Shown here: piece by piece, positions 1-12,279 of the stretch | Layout: the number at the start of each line of letters is the position of its first letter | How positions within the stretch are numbered: the first letter of the stretch is position 1 | Source: Gamarada debralockiae | Taxonomy: Eukaryota; Ascomycota; Leotiomycetes; Helotiales; Hyphodiscaceae | Assembly: GCA_002803225.1 (NCBI GenBank) | Contig: NXFV01001466.1 | Coordinates: 1-50,164, forward strand | Length of the DNA stretch: 50,164 bases | Direction: 5' to 3' | Notes under the pieces: generated by a model | What the model was told of the DNA's origin: nothing | Database searches by the model: none | Seen by the model: the letters and a program-made list of their open reading frames with translations, nothing else | Position numbers and translations under genes: made by a program

Positions 1-756
1 CTTTAAACATGGTTGGCGCACGAACTAGAACACTTGGACCATTGAGCCACTTTTTTCTGTTTGTTGAAGATAATTTGACTATTTCAATACATACAGTTGT
101 CGGGAAGGCGTTGTCCAATGCAAGCAAACTCGGGGAAGGCGAGTCCATTTCAGACCGACTGGGTGCACGATCAATTTACTGTTGCACTTCACTCTGCTCT
201 CTTAGTTACTCTATAGTGACTGAATTCATTCTCTGGATCTTGCTTACCGCCTACAAAGGCTCTCGAGCCGTCGAACTTTCGAGACTTTTCTTCCTCAACA
301 AAATAACATCAACCTTCTTTCTTGACTCTTCTACGGCTCATCATCGGGAGTCAACGCCGTCACGGGGAAGACGAATTCCCAAAGTACAAGTTTCGACATC
401 AAAGTAAAAATCACGCGCATCAACAGGGAAATCTCTGTCGAGGAAGCTGTCCGATTCGACTTCGAGGAAGCTCTCACCAGCACGATGTCATTTTCTATCG
501 TTGGCAGCTGCTGAGCGACCAAAGCTGACTGAGCTATAACAGAACCTCAACGTCGCCTTAAGTCCTTTTGGAGAATTTAATCAAGCCAAATGCTTTAAGC
601 TTTCTGCGTCCCTTTACTTTATTTCAATTGTTCAGGCCTGTTGAAAAATCGAAGCTGACCAACGCTTCAAGCAGGACCGTACTCCACGCCGAGTCGCGAT
701 CCGCTACCATACCCATTCTTTCAATCGTTCAAGTCTAAAGAACAAATATCTTCACC
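1..756. other. 5' flank, no recognised gene
   Basis: Open frames here (the longest about 130 codons from position 9) show no domain or family resemblance that I recognise. The last 200 bases may hold the promoter of the decayed MYND gene that follows. No repeat or RNA gene was seen. Confidence 0.4.
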
Positions 757-1923
757 ATGTCGTCACAAGATTGCACCGCTTGCAATAAAGGGACTCCGGA
801 GGGCAAAGCCCAGACGAAGTGTGGAATCTGCGGTACGGACTACTACTGTTCTATCGAATGCCAGGCCTCAGACTTGCAGTATCACCAGACACTTTGTGAG
901 CAGTATGTTGGTTTCTTGCTTCCAACCTCCCCCCCCCCCTTTTCCCCTTCTCTCTCCTCCCCAAAACAAAAAAAAAGGCCCAACCCAACCAACAAAAAAC
1001 CGAGCTTGCAATACTCCTACCCGCCGACAATCAGGAGGCCTTTTGGGTTAAGGGTGGTCCGCAGATGACGGACGCAGAGACTGCTAGCTTTTTGTTGGCC
1101 CATGAGATGAGATGAATCATCTTTGTCACCAAGAATCTTGAGCATTGTGTTCATCCTCAACGCTACCACCGTTACCTCGATATCGAGTTCCGTATTCGCG
1201 ACAGTTCCAAGTACGATGGATCTCTATCAAACATTTCTGTTATATCCTTGACCCAAGGTAGACACAGATACGATTGGAAGGGCTCAATGCTCGCGTCCTG
1301 TCGTCGTGGACCATACCTGGATATTACGCCTTCTAATTTGAGGGTTATGGTCGATTATTTGAAGTGGTACGGCGATGATACTTTGGGCAAGAATGAGTGA
1401 TAAGGTGCCCATCCCACTTCTAGCAGATGGTCTCCAGAGTCCTAAATCCTTACATGGCCGGATCTGGACTTGCTTCAGACAAGCTCAAAGCCGTGAAGGT
1501 CAACTGCAAAGGCCATATGCACTCTTTGGGCGTCGGCAAGTACACCGTTGAGGAAGTCGAAAAGAATGATCGAATCTATAGCATGGAGCCGACCTCGATT
1601 TCAAATCACATGTGACTTCCTTCGGTTATCCGAAAGTGTGGACAGGGTACGGAGTTGCACGACAAGATCGAAAGGAAATCACTCTCGAGCAGGTCGAGGT
1701 TTTGGTAGCTTTCCACCGACTCGAGATTCACCCTGCCATCAGTAAGCGCAGTGAGAAATTTGAGTATCTTGAGGGAAAGATATTAGAGAATGCTAGATTG
1801 GAAGCTGCCAGGGAGTGCATGAAGAAGAACAAGTTTGAGGAGTTTTTCAGTCGTTTCGAAAAGGGCAAAGTCCACAAGGAAGAGGTAGCTTGGACTAACA
1901 TTGTTTCTCCTTACGAGATCTGA
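757..1923 (+). pseudogene. Decayed MYND zinc-finger protein gene
   Basis: Exon 1 (757 to about 906) encodes an N-terminal MYND finger with CTAC, CGIC, YYCSIECQ and a final H/C pair, a fold used for protein-protein contacts. An intron with a C-rich then T-rich tract ends at AG 1003-1004, and the frame goes on with LLPADNQEAFWVKGG. That frame meets TGA at 1113-1115, continues in register (IIFVTKNLEH...) to another stop near 1396, then the homology moves to a second frame (1427-1611) and a third (from 1612). The C-terminal part (EITLEQVEVLV, KFEEFFSRFEKGKV, a closing SPYEI) resembles the fungal MYND family I know, so the whole length is represented. One nonsense codon and at least two frame changes make it a pseudogene unless the assembly has indel errors. 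The MYND call is firm; the function of the family is unknown to me. Confidence 0.75.
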
Positions 1924-2700
1924 TCAGACTTGTATTTTCTGCTAGGGAAATTACTCATGTTGGGTGAAATACCGTACATTAGGGAAGATGTTGGAGGTTC
2001 ATTAGACAATCAGATGGCGCTCTGTGAAAGACGGTGATTACGAGAAACTGGCATGTTACCACTCCGAAGCAGAAAATGAAAACTCTCCTCTTCATCAAAC
2101 ATATCGCCCATTCCTCTTCATGTGATTAATCATTCAAATTAAGAAATAAATTCAGGCTTCACTCTCTCAAACAGGTATGAAAGATGTGAAGCCAATCGCT
2201 CAAAAACTCAGGTAGCCAAGATCATAACCCTTCAGATAAAGAGAAACTTCGGCGTAAGTATTAAATGAAGATGCTCCTCTCAAGTTCAATCCATCAAAGA
2301 GAAGGGTGAGTTCTATCGAGGTGTGCTCCGCCAGGTTTGCCCCCTCTTTCTCCAAGGGGAGGATGGGCGGAGATGGAGAAACATCGATTGACGCACAGCA
2401 TCACGCAATTCATGTTCCTACACCTTGAATATCATCGCTTTGTTGCAGAATCGATAAAGTCCAAGTTTCCATACCATGTGCCCTGAAGAACCAATCTTGA
2501 TTCGCTGAGGACCGACCTATGAATTTGCCATTTGTATCCCAGTCCCTCAAAAGCAATGTTCTCGACCATCGATTACCGCAGCAATCCAGTAGCATCCCAG
2601 AATATCCCACCCATCCTTACTCTCGTTCATCCGTTTGCTCAAGCAGCTGTGATTTCACATCAGCATCGTCCTTGGAGTATATTTCAATGAGATGATCTTT
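1924..2700. other. Intergenic, no recognised gene
   Basis: Only short frames are seen. A 66-codon minus frame (2410-2610) could be an eroded 3' piece of the neighbouring 2EXR gene, but I see no motif that shows it. Confidence 0.35.
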
Positions 2701-2707
2701 GGAAGCG

Positions 2708-3460
2708 TCAGGGGTACGGACATAACATCCTGCTTGCCTGACGTTTTGTCATTCTCCTTTCCTCCCTTTCCCTCAAGCCCAGATATTTGATTAAGAAGCT
2801 GAAGATTTCGGCATTATAGGATCCAGTGTCTCCCCAAGTGCATAGAGTAAGCTTCCCCAAGGTCGAGAATTTCTTTATAGCTCCGTGCAAGCTGGAGCTT
2901 GCCCTTGATGGGTGATTATCGATGTTAAAACCAGCAGGATCCATTTCAGTTCCGAATATGCGCGTGAAAAGAGGATCAAGGGCTAAAATCGGACGTGGTA
3001 TTGCGGCAGTCGAGTATCCTTCAAAACATATTAACTGGCTATGAAGATCATGTCTTGGGAATGGATTGAAATACATGGGTGAGGGAGAACTTCGCTGAGA
3101 GCAAGACGGATCTCCAAGGACTAAGCTTGCGAGACTCAGATGTGTAGAAGAGAGGAACAGGATCGGCACTCACAGTCAAGGAGCGACCCGTGTCTCGTAT
3201 GTATCCGAAGTAGAAATTCCGGTCTTTGCGCGTGCTTCGCCAATGATCGATTTCGATGACGCGGGGGCGGGCATAGCATACGGCCACTGTAAATTTGTGT
3301 ATCAGCAAGTAGAGTCAACGAGAGATTGCTAGAGTGCACAGCATGCCAAAAGAGCTATCATAAGAGGACGGACAAGTGACTCGAAATCAAATTGGACATA
3401 CGACTTTCAGCTGTAATTCAGCAGGCAACTTGGGGAAGAGAATAAAAGCAATTCCTTGGA
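2708..3460 (-). pseudogene. Decayed 2EXR-domain protein gene
   Basis: Reading the minus strand from about 3460, the frame starts FILFPKLPAELQLKV, the classical opening of the fungal 2EXR domain. A GTATGT donor and a TTACAG acceptor bound an intron near 3395-3290, after which VWPYAMP follows. A frame change then gives RPRVIEIDHW and PVPLFYTSESRK, the second conserved block. Another change near 3070-3090 gives SPMYFNPFPRHD and the C-terminal half (LALDPLFTRIFG, STLGKLTLCTWGDTG). The motif order is right but no single frame holds it, so at least two indels have broken it. No convincing start codon was found; an 84-codon frame at 3478-3732 may be an unrelated ORF. Members of this family have no established biochemical role. 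Confidence 0.75.
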
Positions 3461-3739
3461 CGTCAGATTTGGAAGTTTCAGCCCCGTGAGGTATGGTAAG
3501 TTGGGAGATCTAAGAAATGTGAGACGTCTGGCCGCTTCGGCAGCTTCGATGACTTTAGCAACAGCAGTATCTGGCCGATCTGGGGAGCATTGAGAGCTTT
3601 GTTAGCGGGTTGCAAAGCTGAAGTACAGATGGTTTGAATGGCGCCGTTGTTGCTATCGAAAGGTTCGGAGATCGGAAACGATGAAGGTTGTTGGCTGTTG
3701 AGTCGTAGCGGAGGCCAGAGGTGACGAAACATTATAAAA

Positions 3740-4120
3740 CTTAATTAATTCTTTCTTTTATATTCTTGATATTATTAAACTTATTATACAAACTATATCG
3801 GTTAAATATATGTCTACTCTGTATTTTATTTAAACCCTTCTTACTACTAACACAGCATCTATTCTTCTTAATAAGAATATCTAATCTAGAGACTTATTCA
3901 ATAAGTTAATATTTAGAATAATAAGTATTAAAGCTAATCAGATAAGCTGGACTTAAATAAAAACAGGGATACGATAGTAGTATTTCTACCGGGAAGAGTC
4001 GTTACTAATGTTAAAAAAATAAGTCTCTGAAGTCACATGTTGAATGTGAGCTGCTCGTTTTTGTCTCCACGTACCAAACTCATCAAACTCGCACCTCACT
4101 GCCACGCTTGCGGATTGATT
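3740..4120. other. AT-rich block without genes
   Basis: Strongly AT-biased sequence with many TTAA, TAAT and ATTA words and short inverted words (TTCTTAATAAGAA). It looks like an old repeat altered by RIP; no coding potential or terminal repeats could be recognised. The last 100 bases return to normal composition and lie 3' of the deaminase gene. Confidence 0.5.
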
Positions 4121-4125
4121 ATCTG

Positions 4126-5866
4126 CTAGATTTTTACGCCACCATCCTCTCCGTCATCGTCACTGTCCGGTGCAAAAAATTCACCGTCCTCAAAGGGAAT
4201 TCTTGGGCTAGAATGAAAGATTGCCTCATCCCCTGAAGATTCAATATCAAGCTGTTTGAGACCTATCGCTAGTTGTTCCAGATCTCCAGGCACCCTACTT
4301 GAAATATTGTCAATCGGATAGGTCGGCTCCGTGTTTGAGTCATGATGCTTTGTCTCCGGCACCTTTTCGGTCAGAGTTCTAAAGGTATCATCCCTTATGA
4401 GGACCAATATCTTGTTCATAAGTTTCTCCCTCTCCTTGTCGGCTTTAGGACCTTGATCTCGATACACATCTGGCATTCTCCAGTTGGGATATACATTTCG
4501 ATGTGTCGGCCGAACAGCAATACCACTCGCGTGAACTGAAAAGTAATAATGACACAGTCGGCAGGTAGGTTTACTGCAACCGATGTATCTATAACCATTG
4601 AAAAATCGGGAGGGATGAGTTCCCCCATCCCTTTCAAGAGAGTCTAGGAGGAGAACCTCGGCGTGTACAATAGGCCGAAAGGTCCTAAGCCCGGCTTGTT
4701 TCCGTATATATTGGTCCAACTCGAATTTCTCCAATTCTTGTGCGCGAGCTTTGTAGTACTCCATCGCTTCAGGATCCGACGTCATGCGGCCGATGATGTT
4801 CCCCATAGACATTGTTTCCACTTTCTGTCCATTTCGCAATGGACATCGGGCAGGGACACTGGAGGCGATAAAAACGACCTCAAAGTTCTCGAAAAGTTCT
4901 GGCCATCGCTTATGCGTCGAGACAAGAACTTTGACGGCTTGTAGGTAGGAGAGCAGGCGTCCTGCGGCATGGCGAAGTTCGCACCAGCACTCTGATTCAT
5001 TCATTCTGCCTTCGTTGGTTTTATTGCGAATGAGTTCATCAACCTCAGAGTGGTATAGTCGATCAATGGCATTTATCAGGCTCTCGCAGTGTTTGGAAAC
5101 TGGCCAGGGACTAAGCACAGAAAGATAAGACAAGGGAAGTACTTACAGGCATTATTACCCAGCCCTTCATTGTCTGAGAAGTGCAACAGTTCTTGCAGTT
5201 TCTCAAGTTTCTCGAGTATGGACTTCGCTATGAGACGATATCAGTACTGGTAAATCAGAACATCATTTTGGAGCTCACAGTCTTCCGTGCCTTCCCTTGT
5301 GCATACAACGATACAGAGGGCAGCATTCTTCTTCAGAGACTTGATATAAGCCTCTACCCTAGGCCTGGTGAAAGAAAGCGAATTTTGCAAGATATACGAG
5401 GTCATATCTTGTAATTCATCTCCCTCCGACCCACCCAGAGTCTTCAGTACGCCAGTTATGAATGCTTGAGCACGAACTAATTTCCTCTCTTCTTGTTGAT
5501 TTGATGCAAATCGATACTGGATACGGTCTGGGAACTTCAAGACAACAAAGGCTGTTACTGTGTTTCCGCCCCGCTCACTGTCGCACAACTGACCAAGCTT
5601 GTTGACAAAGCGGTGGAAAGCATGCTCGGGAGATTGTTCCTTGTCTAATGATAGGTCTGGAGCTTTCGAAATTTGATTGTGTTCCAATGCCATGTTCAGG
5701 CAGACAAGAAGAACAATGGGCTCATAGAACCGGTTGGCGAGTTTGCTTCTCACTGGAATTGGGCTACCAGGATTAAGTCCGATTGAAGAATATCCTGTAA
5801 ACTCATATTTTAGCCCTTGTCGCAATTACAAAGAATTTTCTTGCACTAACCTGGAGGCAATGACAT
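4126..5866 (-). CDS. OTT_1508-like deaminase domain protein
   Basis: Four exons give an unbroken 528-residue frame: 5866-5851, 5794-5279, 5227-5147 and 5099-4126. The start was set on a 16-nt first exon (MSLPP) because it splices in phase (phase 1) to GYSSIGLNPGSP; later introns have GTGAGC and GTAAGT donors, and all phases agree. The C-terminal half shows the zinc-dependent deaminase signature: HAE at about residues 350-352 and, 30 residues on, PTCRLC giving Cys384 and Cys387, with FFNGYRYIGCSK between. This matches the fungal OTT_1508-like deaminase family (Pfam PF14441). By family it should bind zinc and deaminate a nucleotide or nucleic-acid base, but the substrate is not known. The tail is acidic (DSDDDGEDGG). 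The gene looks intact next to two pseudogenes. Domain call is confident; the third intron could instead end at the nearer TTAG. Confidence 0.85.
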
Positions 5867-5957
5867 TTTCTAGGAGGAAATGAGACTTAACGGACTTGTA
5901 TGTTGTGGATGGTAATATGAGAATACGATCAGGAAAACCAGACAATATCGGGATCCA

Positions 5958-6069
5958 GGAGGTCTCCAGGCGGATTAGCTCAATGTGATGCTTCTGGCTT
6001 ACAGGAGGCCTCGAGGCAGATTAACTCGGTGTGATACATGTGGCTTACGGGAGGCCTCAAGGCGGATTT
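5958..6069. repeat. 46-bp tandem repeat, about 2.4 copies
   Basis: Units begin GGAGGTCTCCAGGCGGATTA at 5958 and GGAGGCCTCGAGGCAGATTA at 6004, each 46 bp, with a 20-bp partial third copy from 6050. Copies differ mostly by transitions. The array lies about 100 bp upstream of the deaminase start, so it may sit in its promoter. Confidence 0.8.
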
Positions 6070-6702
6070 GGCGTCTTGTGAGACGAATGGCTCAAGCACT
6101 AGGCTGACATTGAGCCTGATGCAGTCGGCCTCACTGTGGGCCTCAGAGAGCCTGTAGTAAGCAGCTAACCAAAAATGGAATGCATAACGGCCCAACTCTA
6201 TACAGCTTTCATTTAACGAATGGTGCTATCAAGTTGATATAACTCACATGGTTTTTCTGAAAAGCGGTTCGTATCACCTCCCTTCAAGTCCAAATACCCG
6301 ATATCCCAAAGTTTCGGTGCGCCGACCTGCCCTCTTCGACACTACAACGCCTAGATGCCACCGAAGGTATAGTTTCGAACAATATCGTTCCACCAAAAAA
6401 GCTGAGCTGTTTTTAACCACCATATTTCCTTGAACCGGGGGTAGAATGAGGAAATAGGACACGGCTGCATCAATGAATGTTAGAAGTTAAATTGAGATCA
6501 GAGATCGGTGCGTATGCTTCTTGTTTGTGATTAATGAGTTTGGTCAATTCTGAGAACCTGACACATGGGAAGCAGTATTGGCCCATCCCCATCTCCCGTG
6601 TACGACTAGGTCGAATGCTTTGTACCTAGCTGTCTGGAAATTTTTCCCTCTTCCGTCTGGCTATAATTCCTTCCTGTAGCACAGGACGTAAAGACCCCAG
6701 TC
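6070..6702. other. Intergenic between deaminase and zinc-finger genes
   Basis: Contains upstream sequence for two divergent genes. Short frames on both strands show no known motif. No RNA gene or terminal repeat was seen. Confidence 0.35.
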
Positions 6703-7533
6703 ATGTCATCTTGGTTTCCCAGCTCTGGGTGCACCCAACCTGTGACGTTCAGATCGAGCAACGGTTCGGAGTCATCATATAAAGGTGACATAATCTACGG
6801 AGATTATAGTGGGGCAGCAGAATCTCCATATCCAGGCCATTACGAGCAGCTAGTTCCTTACTATCCTAGTTCCTCCCCAGGGACGTTCGGCTCTGGTAGC
6901 ACAGATCTGGTTTCCTGGGGCCCAATCGACCCGTCTACAAACCCGACGTTTGATATCGACAGTAATTTGGGTTCTCTTACGGCGATCACCCCACACTTGG
7001 CCCATTAGGAACCAAGAGAGACATATACTGTCGAAGGGACTGAGATCAACGGAGTAGACCAGGCTCTCATGCTTCAGCCTCAAGTTACGTGGCCATCGTC
7101 ACCGTCACTGTCAGACACGCCTGCTTTACAACTTCAGCATACTAGGTTAGCATCAGTTGTGTCAGAGCATAGCCAGGAACCGATGGAGGGTGGGTCCTCA
7201 AGTGAAGTCTTCCAATGCAAGCGCTGTCAAAGGAAGTTTCTCAAGCAATTCAAACTTACGTTAGTACTCATCCCCAATCTCTTCAATTAGAGCTTACGAA
7301 TAGTCAGAAAACACTGGCGAAGTCACTCGAAGCCACTTACATGCTCGCTCTGTCCTCGAGGGGGATTTAGAGCAGCTCAGCAGAAAGACTTACATCGCCA
7401 CTACTGGACCCACCATCCGGTGTACGCAGAGGAAAATGGGATACCAGAAGACCGGAAGACTTGCTCTGAGTGCGAGTACACGGGAAGAAGCGATAACGTG
7501 AAGCGCCATCAGCAGAAGAAGCATAATGCATAA
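6703..7533 (+). CDS. C2H2 zinc-finger protein with in-frame TAG or alternative intron
   Basis: The frame opens MSSWFPSSGCTQP, runs through a Ser/Pro/Gly/Tyr-rich region typical of a fungal transcription factor activation segment, and meets TAG at 7006-7008. The same frame then stays open, through EPRETYTVEG and MLQPQVTWPSS, to the finger region. An intron at 7260-7307 (GTTAGT donor, TCAG acceptor, in phase) completes finger 1: CKRCQRKF with HWRSH. Finger 2 is CSLC with HRHYWTHH, finger 3 CSEC with KRHQQKKH, and the protein ends NA at 7533. The stop could be a nonsense mutation, or removed by an intron at 6962-7057 (GTAATT donor, TAG acceptor, 96 nt, frame kept), giving 228 residues. A DNA-binding regulator is inferred from the fingers; targets are unknown. 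Confidence 0.65.
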
Positions 7534-8430
7534 CGAGATGCATGCTAAAGGAATTCGTTTTTTTACTTGGGAGAATTGCAATCAGCGCTTAGGAATTTTT
7601 CACCTGTCATTCTCATTGCCCTGAATTATTAGGCTTCAGAAGTCCCTTTCCCTTAGGATAAAATTATTGTTGCCCCATTCTTCTCTATACTTTCTCCTTG
7701 AATTGGTTTTCGGATTAGCTTTCAAGCTACCGCTTTGAATTTAGATACATGGGATAATATTATGGAGAAATCGACAATAATCCTGCAAGTCATCCCCCCC
7801 GTTATAATCACCTCTCAGCAACAACGCCAGCTATTAGAACACGATAGAGTTTAAGATTATCAATAACTATGTAGTTCGGAAGGGTTATAGGCGTAATGCT
7901 GGTTGTGATAGGCCGATTATATTGCGGTTTTTGTCTCTGGAGTACACCAGATTTGTATTTCCGCAATTTCACATCTAGTTTTTGTTTGTTTTGTGAAAAA
8001 CATTCAAATTGCGACGTTTGTAGTGGTCGGGGTATCTAGATCTAGATAGTGGCTAAGTAGAAAAGTCTGGCAATGTTCGAGTCGCAGCCTCAAACTCCTC
8101 AGGAAGTGCAGGGCTCTCTGCTGAAGGCAGATATGTGCTGGCAGAACACGAGCCTCTATTTCTGGTTAGATCTTATGGCACAATTCAAATGCAGATAACA
8201 TTCTGAGAGAGGCTGATAGGTAAATCCCGGAAGTTACCATCCACATCTCTGGCACTATCACCCATTGACGCGATTCAATTAGTGCTACAGTCTTTGCTTT
8301 ATTAGCCGGCATATTTCAAGTTGAATATCGAATGATTGCATAAACATGTGAAGGTGATACATACCAGCTGATCGATCACAGAGATATTCCTAACAGTGTT
8401 CATCCTAGATATCCGAAGGCACTGTACCCC
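7534..8430. other. Intergenic, nothing recognised
   Basis: AT-leaning sequence without long frames, terminal repeats or RNA genes that I could support. An A-box-like word near 8049 is followed too closely by a B-box-like word near 8076 for a tRNA. Confidence 0.4.
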
Positions 8431-8502
8431 AATCAGGTGTCAATACCAAACGGTACTAACTTAAATGTTAGCCGACAGGAGCATGACGTGGCGATTCCCT
8501 TG

Positions 8503-8650
8503 ATGAAGCCTCTTGCACCCGTGAGGCCTCCTGCATCCATGAGGCCTCCTGCATCGTGAGGCCAGCTGCATCTATGAGGCCTCCTGTATCTGTGAGGCTT
8601 CCTACATCCGTAAGGCCTCCTGCATCCGTGAGGCCTACTCGGTTCGTAAG
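8503..8650. repeat. 18-bp minisatellite, about 8 copies
   Basis: The unit is close to GTGAGGCCTCCTGCATCC, repeated with one 17-bp copy and scattered substitutions. As 18 is a multiple of three, both strands read as six-residue periodic ORFs (for example VRPPAS), which should not be taken for a gene. It lies about 320 bp upstream of the Dicer start. Its GAGGCCTC core also occurs in the 46-bp array at 5958. Confidence 0.85.
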
Positions 8651-8968
8651 GCAGAATAAATTTTGGGACCTTTATCCTATATATCAGTCTTGGATTGGGT
8701 GTTTTCGGGGCCAAACGTGGACCAATCGGCTTGCTAGACCGGGAACATCACCTTCAGAAAAAAAAGTACTGTATGAACCACCAGATCTCGGGTATGGAGA
8801 CTAGAGCCCCAACAAAATCAAATCAAATACGATTTTGACTAAGTCAATTTACAAATTCAAATCGAAAATTCTGACCTGAGATTCGCAGTCAAACTCATTG
8901 CGGATATACCACCTGGAAGGCGTCGCTTTCCTTTGCTATCAAGGCTACAAAATAGGCTCAAGAACAAC

Positions 8969-11900
8969 ATGGCGAACGACAGTGAATGCTTTCTAGGCCG
9001 TGCCTTTCCGCCCATGGCGCAAAGACAATTAGTGAAGGAGGTTATTGTTCATCCAGAATGTTATCCGCCCACTGCCCTCAACACAACCTCGCTTGCAGAA
9101 ATCCGAGGGGGTATCACCGTCAAGTCAAGAGCCTATCAACTTGAGATGCTAGAGGAAAGCCTCAAAAGAAATGTCATTGTTGCGGTATGCTTCTCCAGCT
9201 CTTTGTTGCTCCGCCCAACTGACAGCCCCTAAACCAGATGGACACTGGCAGCGGCAAAACACATGTGTAAGCTACAACCTCTTTCTCCTGAGTTCTTATC
9301 TCTATTAGTTTACTTGAACCTGATTATCTTCTCGTCAACAGAGCTGTCCTTCGCATTAAAAAAGAGCTTGAAATCGCGCCAGCTTACAAGGTTAGCACTA
9401 GCCAGTAAGCATAACAACCAGTTGTAAAAACTAACCACTTTTAGCTAATATGGTTTTTGACTCCCACCGTGGCACTGTGCTCGCAGCAGTTTCATGTGCT
9501 TCAAACACATATATCCTCAGTCCAAATCAAATCATTTACATCGGCTGATAACGTTGACAGATGGACAGAGAAGGCAGATTGGGACGCTGTGTTGACCAAT
9601 GTCAAAGTTGTTGTCTCAACATATGCGGTCTTGCATGACGCACTCTGTCATGGATTTGTTGTCATGGAGTCCCTGGCTTTGATTATTTTCGATGAAGGTC
9701 AGCTATTAATTGTTCCAATATTACCACCTGATCCTTTCTCACAGTCCCAGCACATAATTGTATCGGTCGCAGTCCCGGGAGCAAAATTATGCGGGATTTC
9801 TATTGGCCAAAGAAGCAAGAGAAACATTCCGTGCCGAATATTCTCGGGTTGACGGCAAGTCCAGTCATGGGCTCCAGGCTAAATGATCTGGAGGCCCTTG
9901 AATCGACCTTAGACTCAACTTGCAGAAGTCCCCGCCTGCAAAAAGATGAGCTTTTATTGCATGCGAACCGACCAAACTTAAGAAATGTCCCATTTGGACA
10001 GAACAACGTCACCGCGGATATACCCAGGCGCACTCAGACTATGGAAAGCCTAGTTGCCGTTCGCGAGAATCTCAACATCTATGAGGACCCGGAGATTCTA
10101 CGCTTGAAGACTAGAAACACCGAGGCAAGCAGAAATCAAATGGAAAGGGCATTGAGAAAGCACAAAACCTTTATACAAGACCAGATAAATTCATTCATCC
10201 GAAGATCAGGCGAAATATATCGAGTCCTTGGGGCTTGGGCAGCCGACTTTTATATCTCTCAAGTTACCTCCAGTTTCATACAATCTGCTGACTCGAAAGA
10301 TATAAGATTCTTGGAATGGGCCGATTCCGAGAAACGATATCTTGCAAACGCTTTACGTCATGTGGATGCAACTCCTCAGTCTTTGTCGGTACTGTCCGAA
10401 AAGTCAATCTCCCATAAGGTTCTCGCCCTTATAAGTTTTCTTCAGTCTTGTGAGGAAAGGATCATCGGCATCATATTCGTTAAAGAAAGAGCAATCGCGT
10501 ATATGCTTCATCGCCTCCTTTCAGATCATCCAGAGACCTGCCATCAGCTTCGTTTTGAGATTCTAGTCGGAGCATCCCAGCGCCCACGGGGAAAACGGGA
10601 TATATGTGAATTGTCCAATTCCGGGAATAGCCTTGAGAAGTTCCGGTCGGGGAGGATCAACTTTCTCATAGCAACAAGCGTGCTTGAAGAAGGAATTGAC
10701 GTGCCCCAATGTAAGATGGTCATCTGCTTCGACGAACCCGCTACTCTCAAGTCATATATACAATGCAGGGGCAGGGCTCGGATGCCGGAGTCGGAATTGG
10801 TCGTGCTGCTCGACACAACCTCCCAAGTTCAAACCTGGCAATGGGGAGAATTAGAACGAGAGATGAAGCAACGATACGAGGAGGAAGAAAGAAACGTCCA
10901 TAAGCTCGCAGAAACTGATGCAAACGAGACAGACCAAAGTCTAAGCCGCCAGTTCAGAGTGCAAAGCACCGGTGCTCTGCTGGATATGGATAACGCTAAG
11001 GGACATCTCGAATGCTTTTGTTCCCGCCTATCTTCTCATTCCTCGGTGGACATGCACCCGGAGTATATCATTCTAGAGGAAGAGGAGGAAGAAGGTGGAC
11101 ACGATGACCAGCCGCTGCTTAGCGCAAAAGTTATCTTACCTGCAACTATTGATTCTAGGTTGCGAGTAACCAACAGTAAACTCTCATGGCGTTCTGAAAA
11201 GAAAGCAACTAAGGATGCGGCATTCGAGGCATATGTAGCTTTGTACCACGCAGGGCTAATCAACGACCATCTCCTACCACTCAGCTTTGGGGAGTCCTCA
11301 AAATACATGGAGAAACAAGATTCTATTGTGGAAGTTCACGAACAGTTTAATCCCTGGCCAAGAGTTGCCCGAGCTTGGGAGAGGAGGGAAAGACTACAGC
11401 GGCGTGATTTGACGTTGAAAGATCAATCTGGTTTGACAAAATGTAAGGTCGAGATGCTAATCCCCGCTAATCTTCTAGACATGCGGCCAATTCTGATACA
11501 CTGGGATGCTTTAACTGAGTGGCGAATTGAGATTGGATCACCTACCAATGTCCAGCACTCAAATTTAACAGCAGATCATACGAAGACTCTGCTTTCACTT
11601 GCTTACGGACATCGCTGGAAGGTTGACTCGATGAGACAAGTTGTCCTTTTCAAGGCCAGAGATATGAATATTAATCAAACACAGCTCGAGAGTGTACTGT
11701 TAACTCCCCAGGGTTGTAGAGATGAGTCAGTTGGCCTGATTAGGGACCTAGAGAATCATGGTCATCCGTATTTGTTCCACAGCTGGCCATCCACGAAGCC
11801 ATCAATACAATCGATACAGGCCCCTCACAAAGACTATGAGAATTTCCCTGACGATCAAACTTTTGTGGCGCTGCAGAAGTGGTCCCGTCGCTCAGACTTT

Positions 11901-12235
11901 CTTCATCCAGTCACCCTGGACCCAGGTTCAAATAGGCGAGAATATTTCAGTGTGCTTCCTCAGTCGCAACTTGAGATGGATATTGTACCGACATCGTATT
12001 CTCAGTTTGGTTTGCTGATACCTTCCATCTTGCACAAAGTCGAAGTTCAGCTCGTCGTTGAAGAACTTTGCGCGACAGTGCTTGATGGCACGGGAGTATT
12101 CAATCGTGAACTCATCCAAACAGCCATCAGCACATCTGTATCGCGAGAGCAAGATAACTATCAAAAACTGGAGTTCCTGGGAGATTCGATTCTCAAACTC
12201 TTCGTGTCTGTGTTTTTGGCATCCGCGAGTAAGTT

Positions 12236-12279
<44 letters not shown>

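Noticed and set aside
9..407. 132-codon plus ORF at the window start
   Set aside because: No domain, membrane or splice evidence; may be chance.
6962..7008. 47-nt intron ending at the TAG of the zinc-finger gene
   Set aside because: It would shift the frame and meet TGA about 10 codons later; the 96-nt alternative keeps the frame.
8049..8090. A-box-like TGGCTAAGTAG and B-box-like GTTCGAGTC, possible tRNA
   Set aside because: Only about 16 bases lie between the boxes, too few for an anticodon arm, and no acceptor stem pairs.
8433..8804. Periodic ORFs on both strands with VRPPAS-like and RPHGCR-like repeats
   Set aside because: They result from the 18-bp minisatellite, whose length is a multiple of three.
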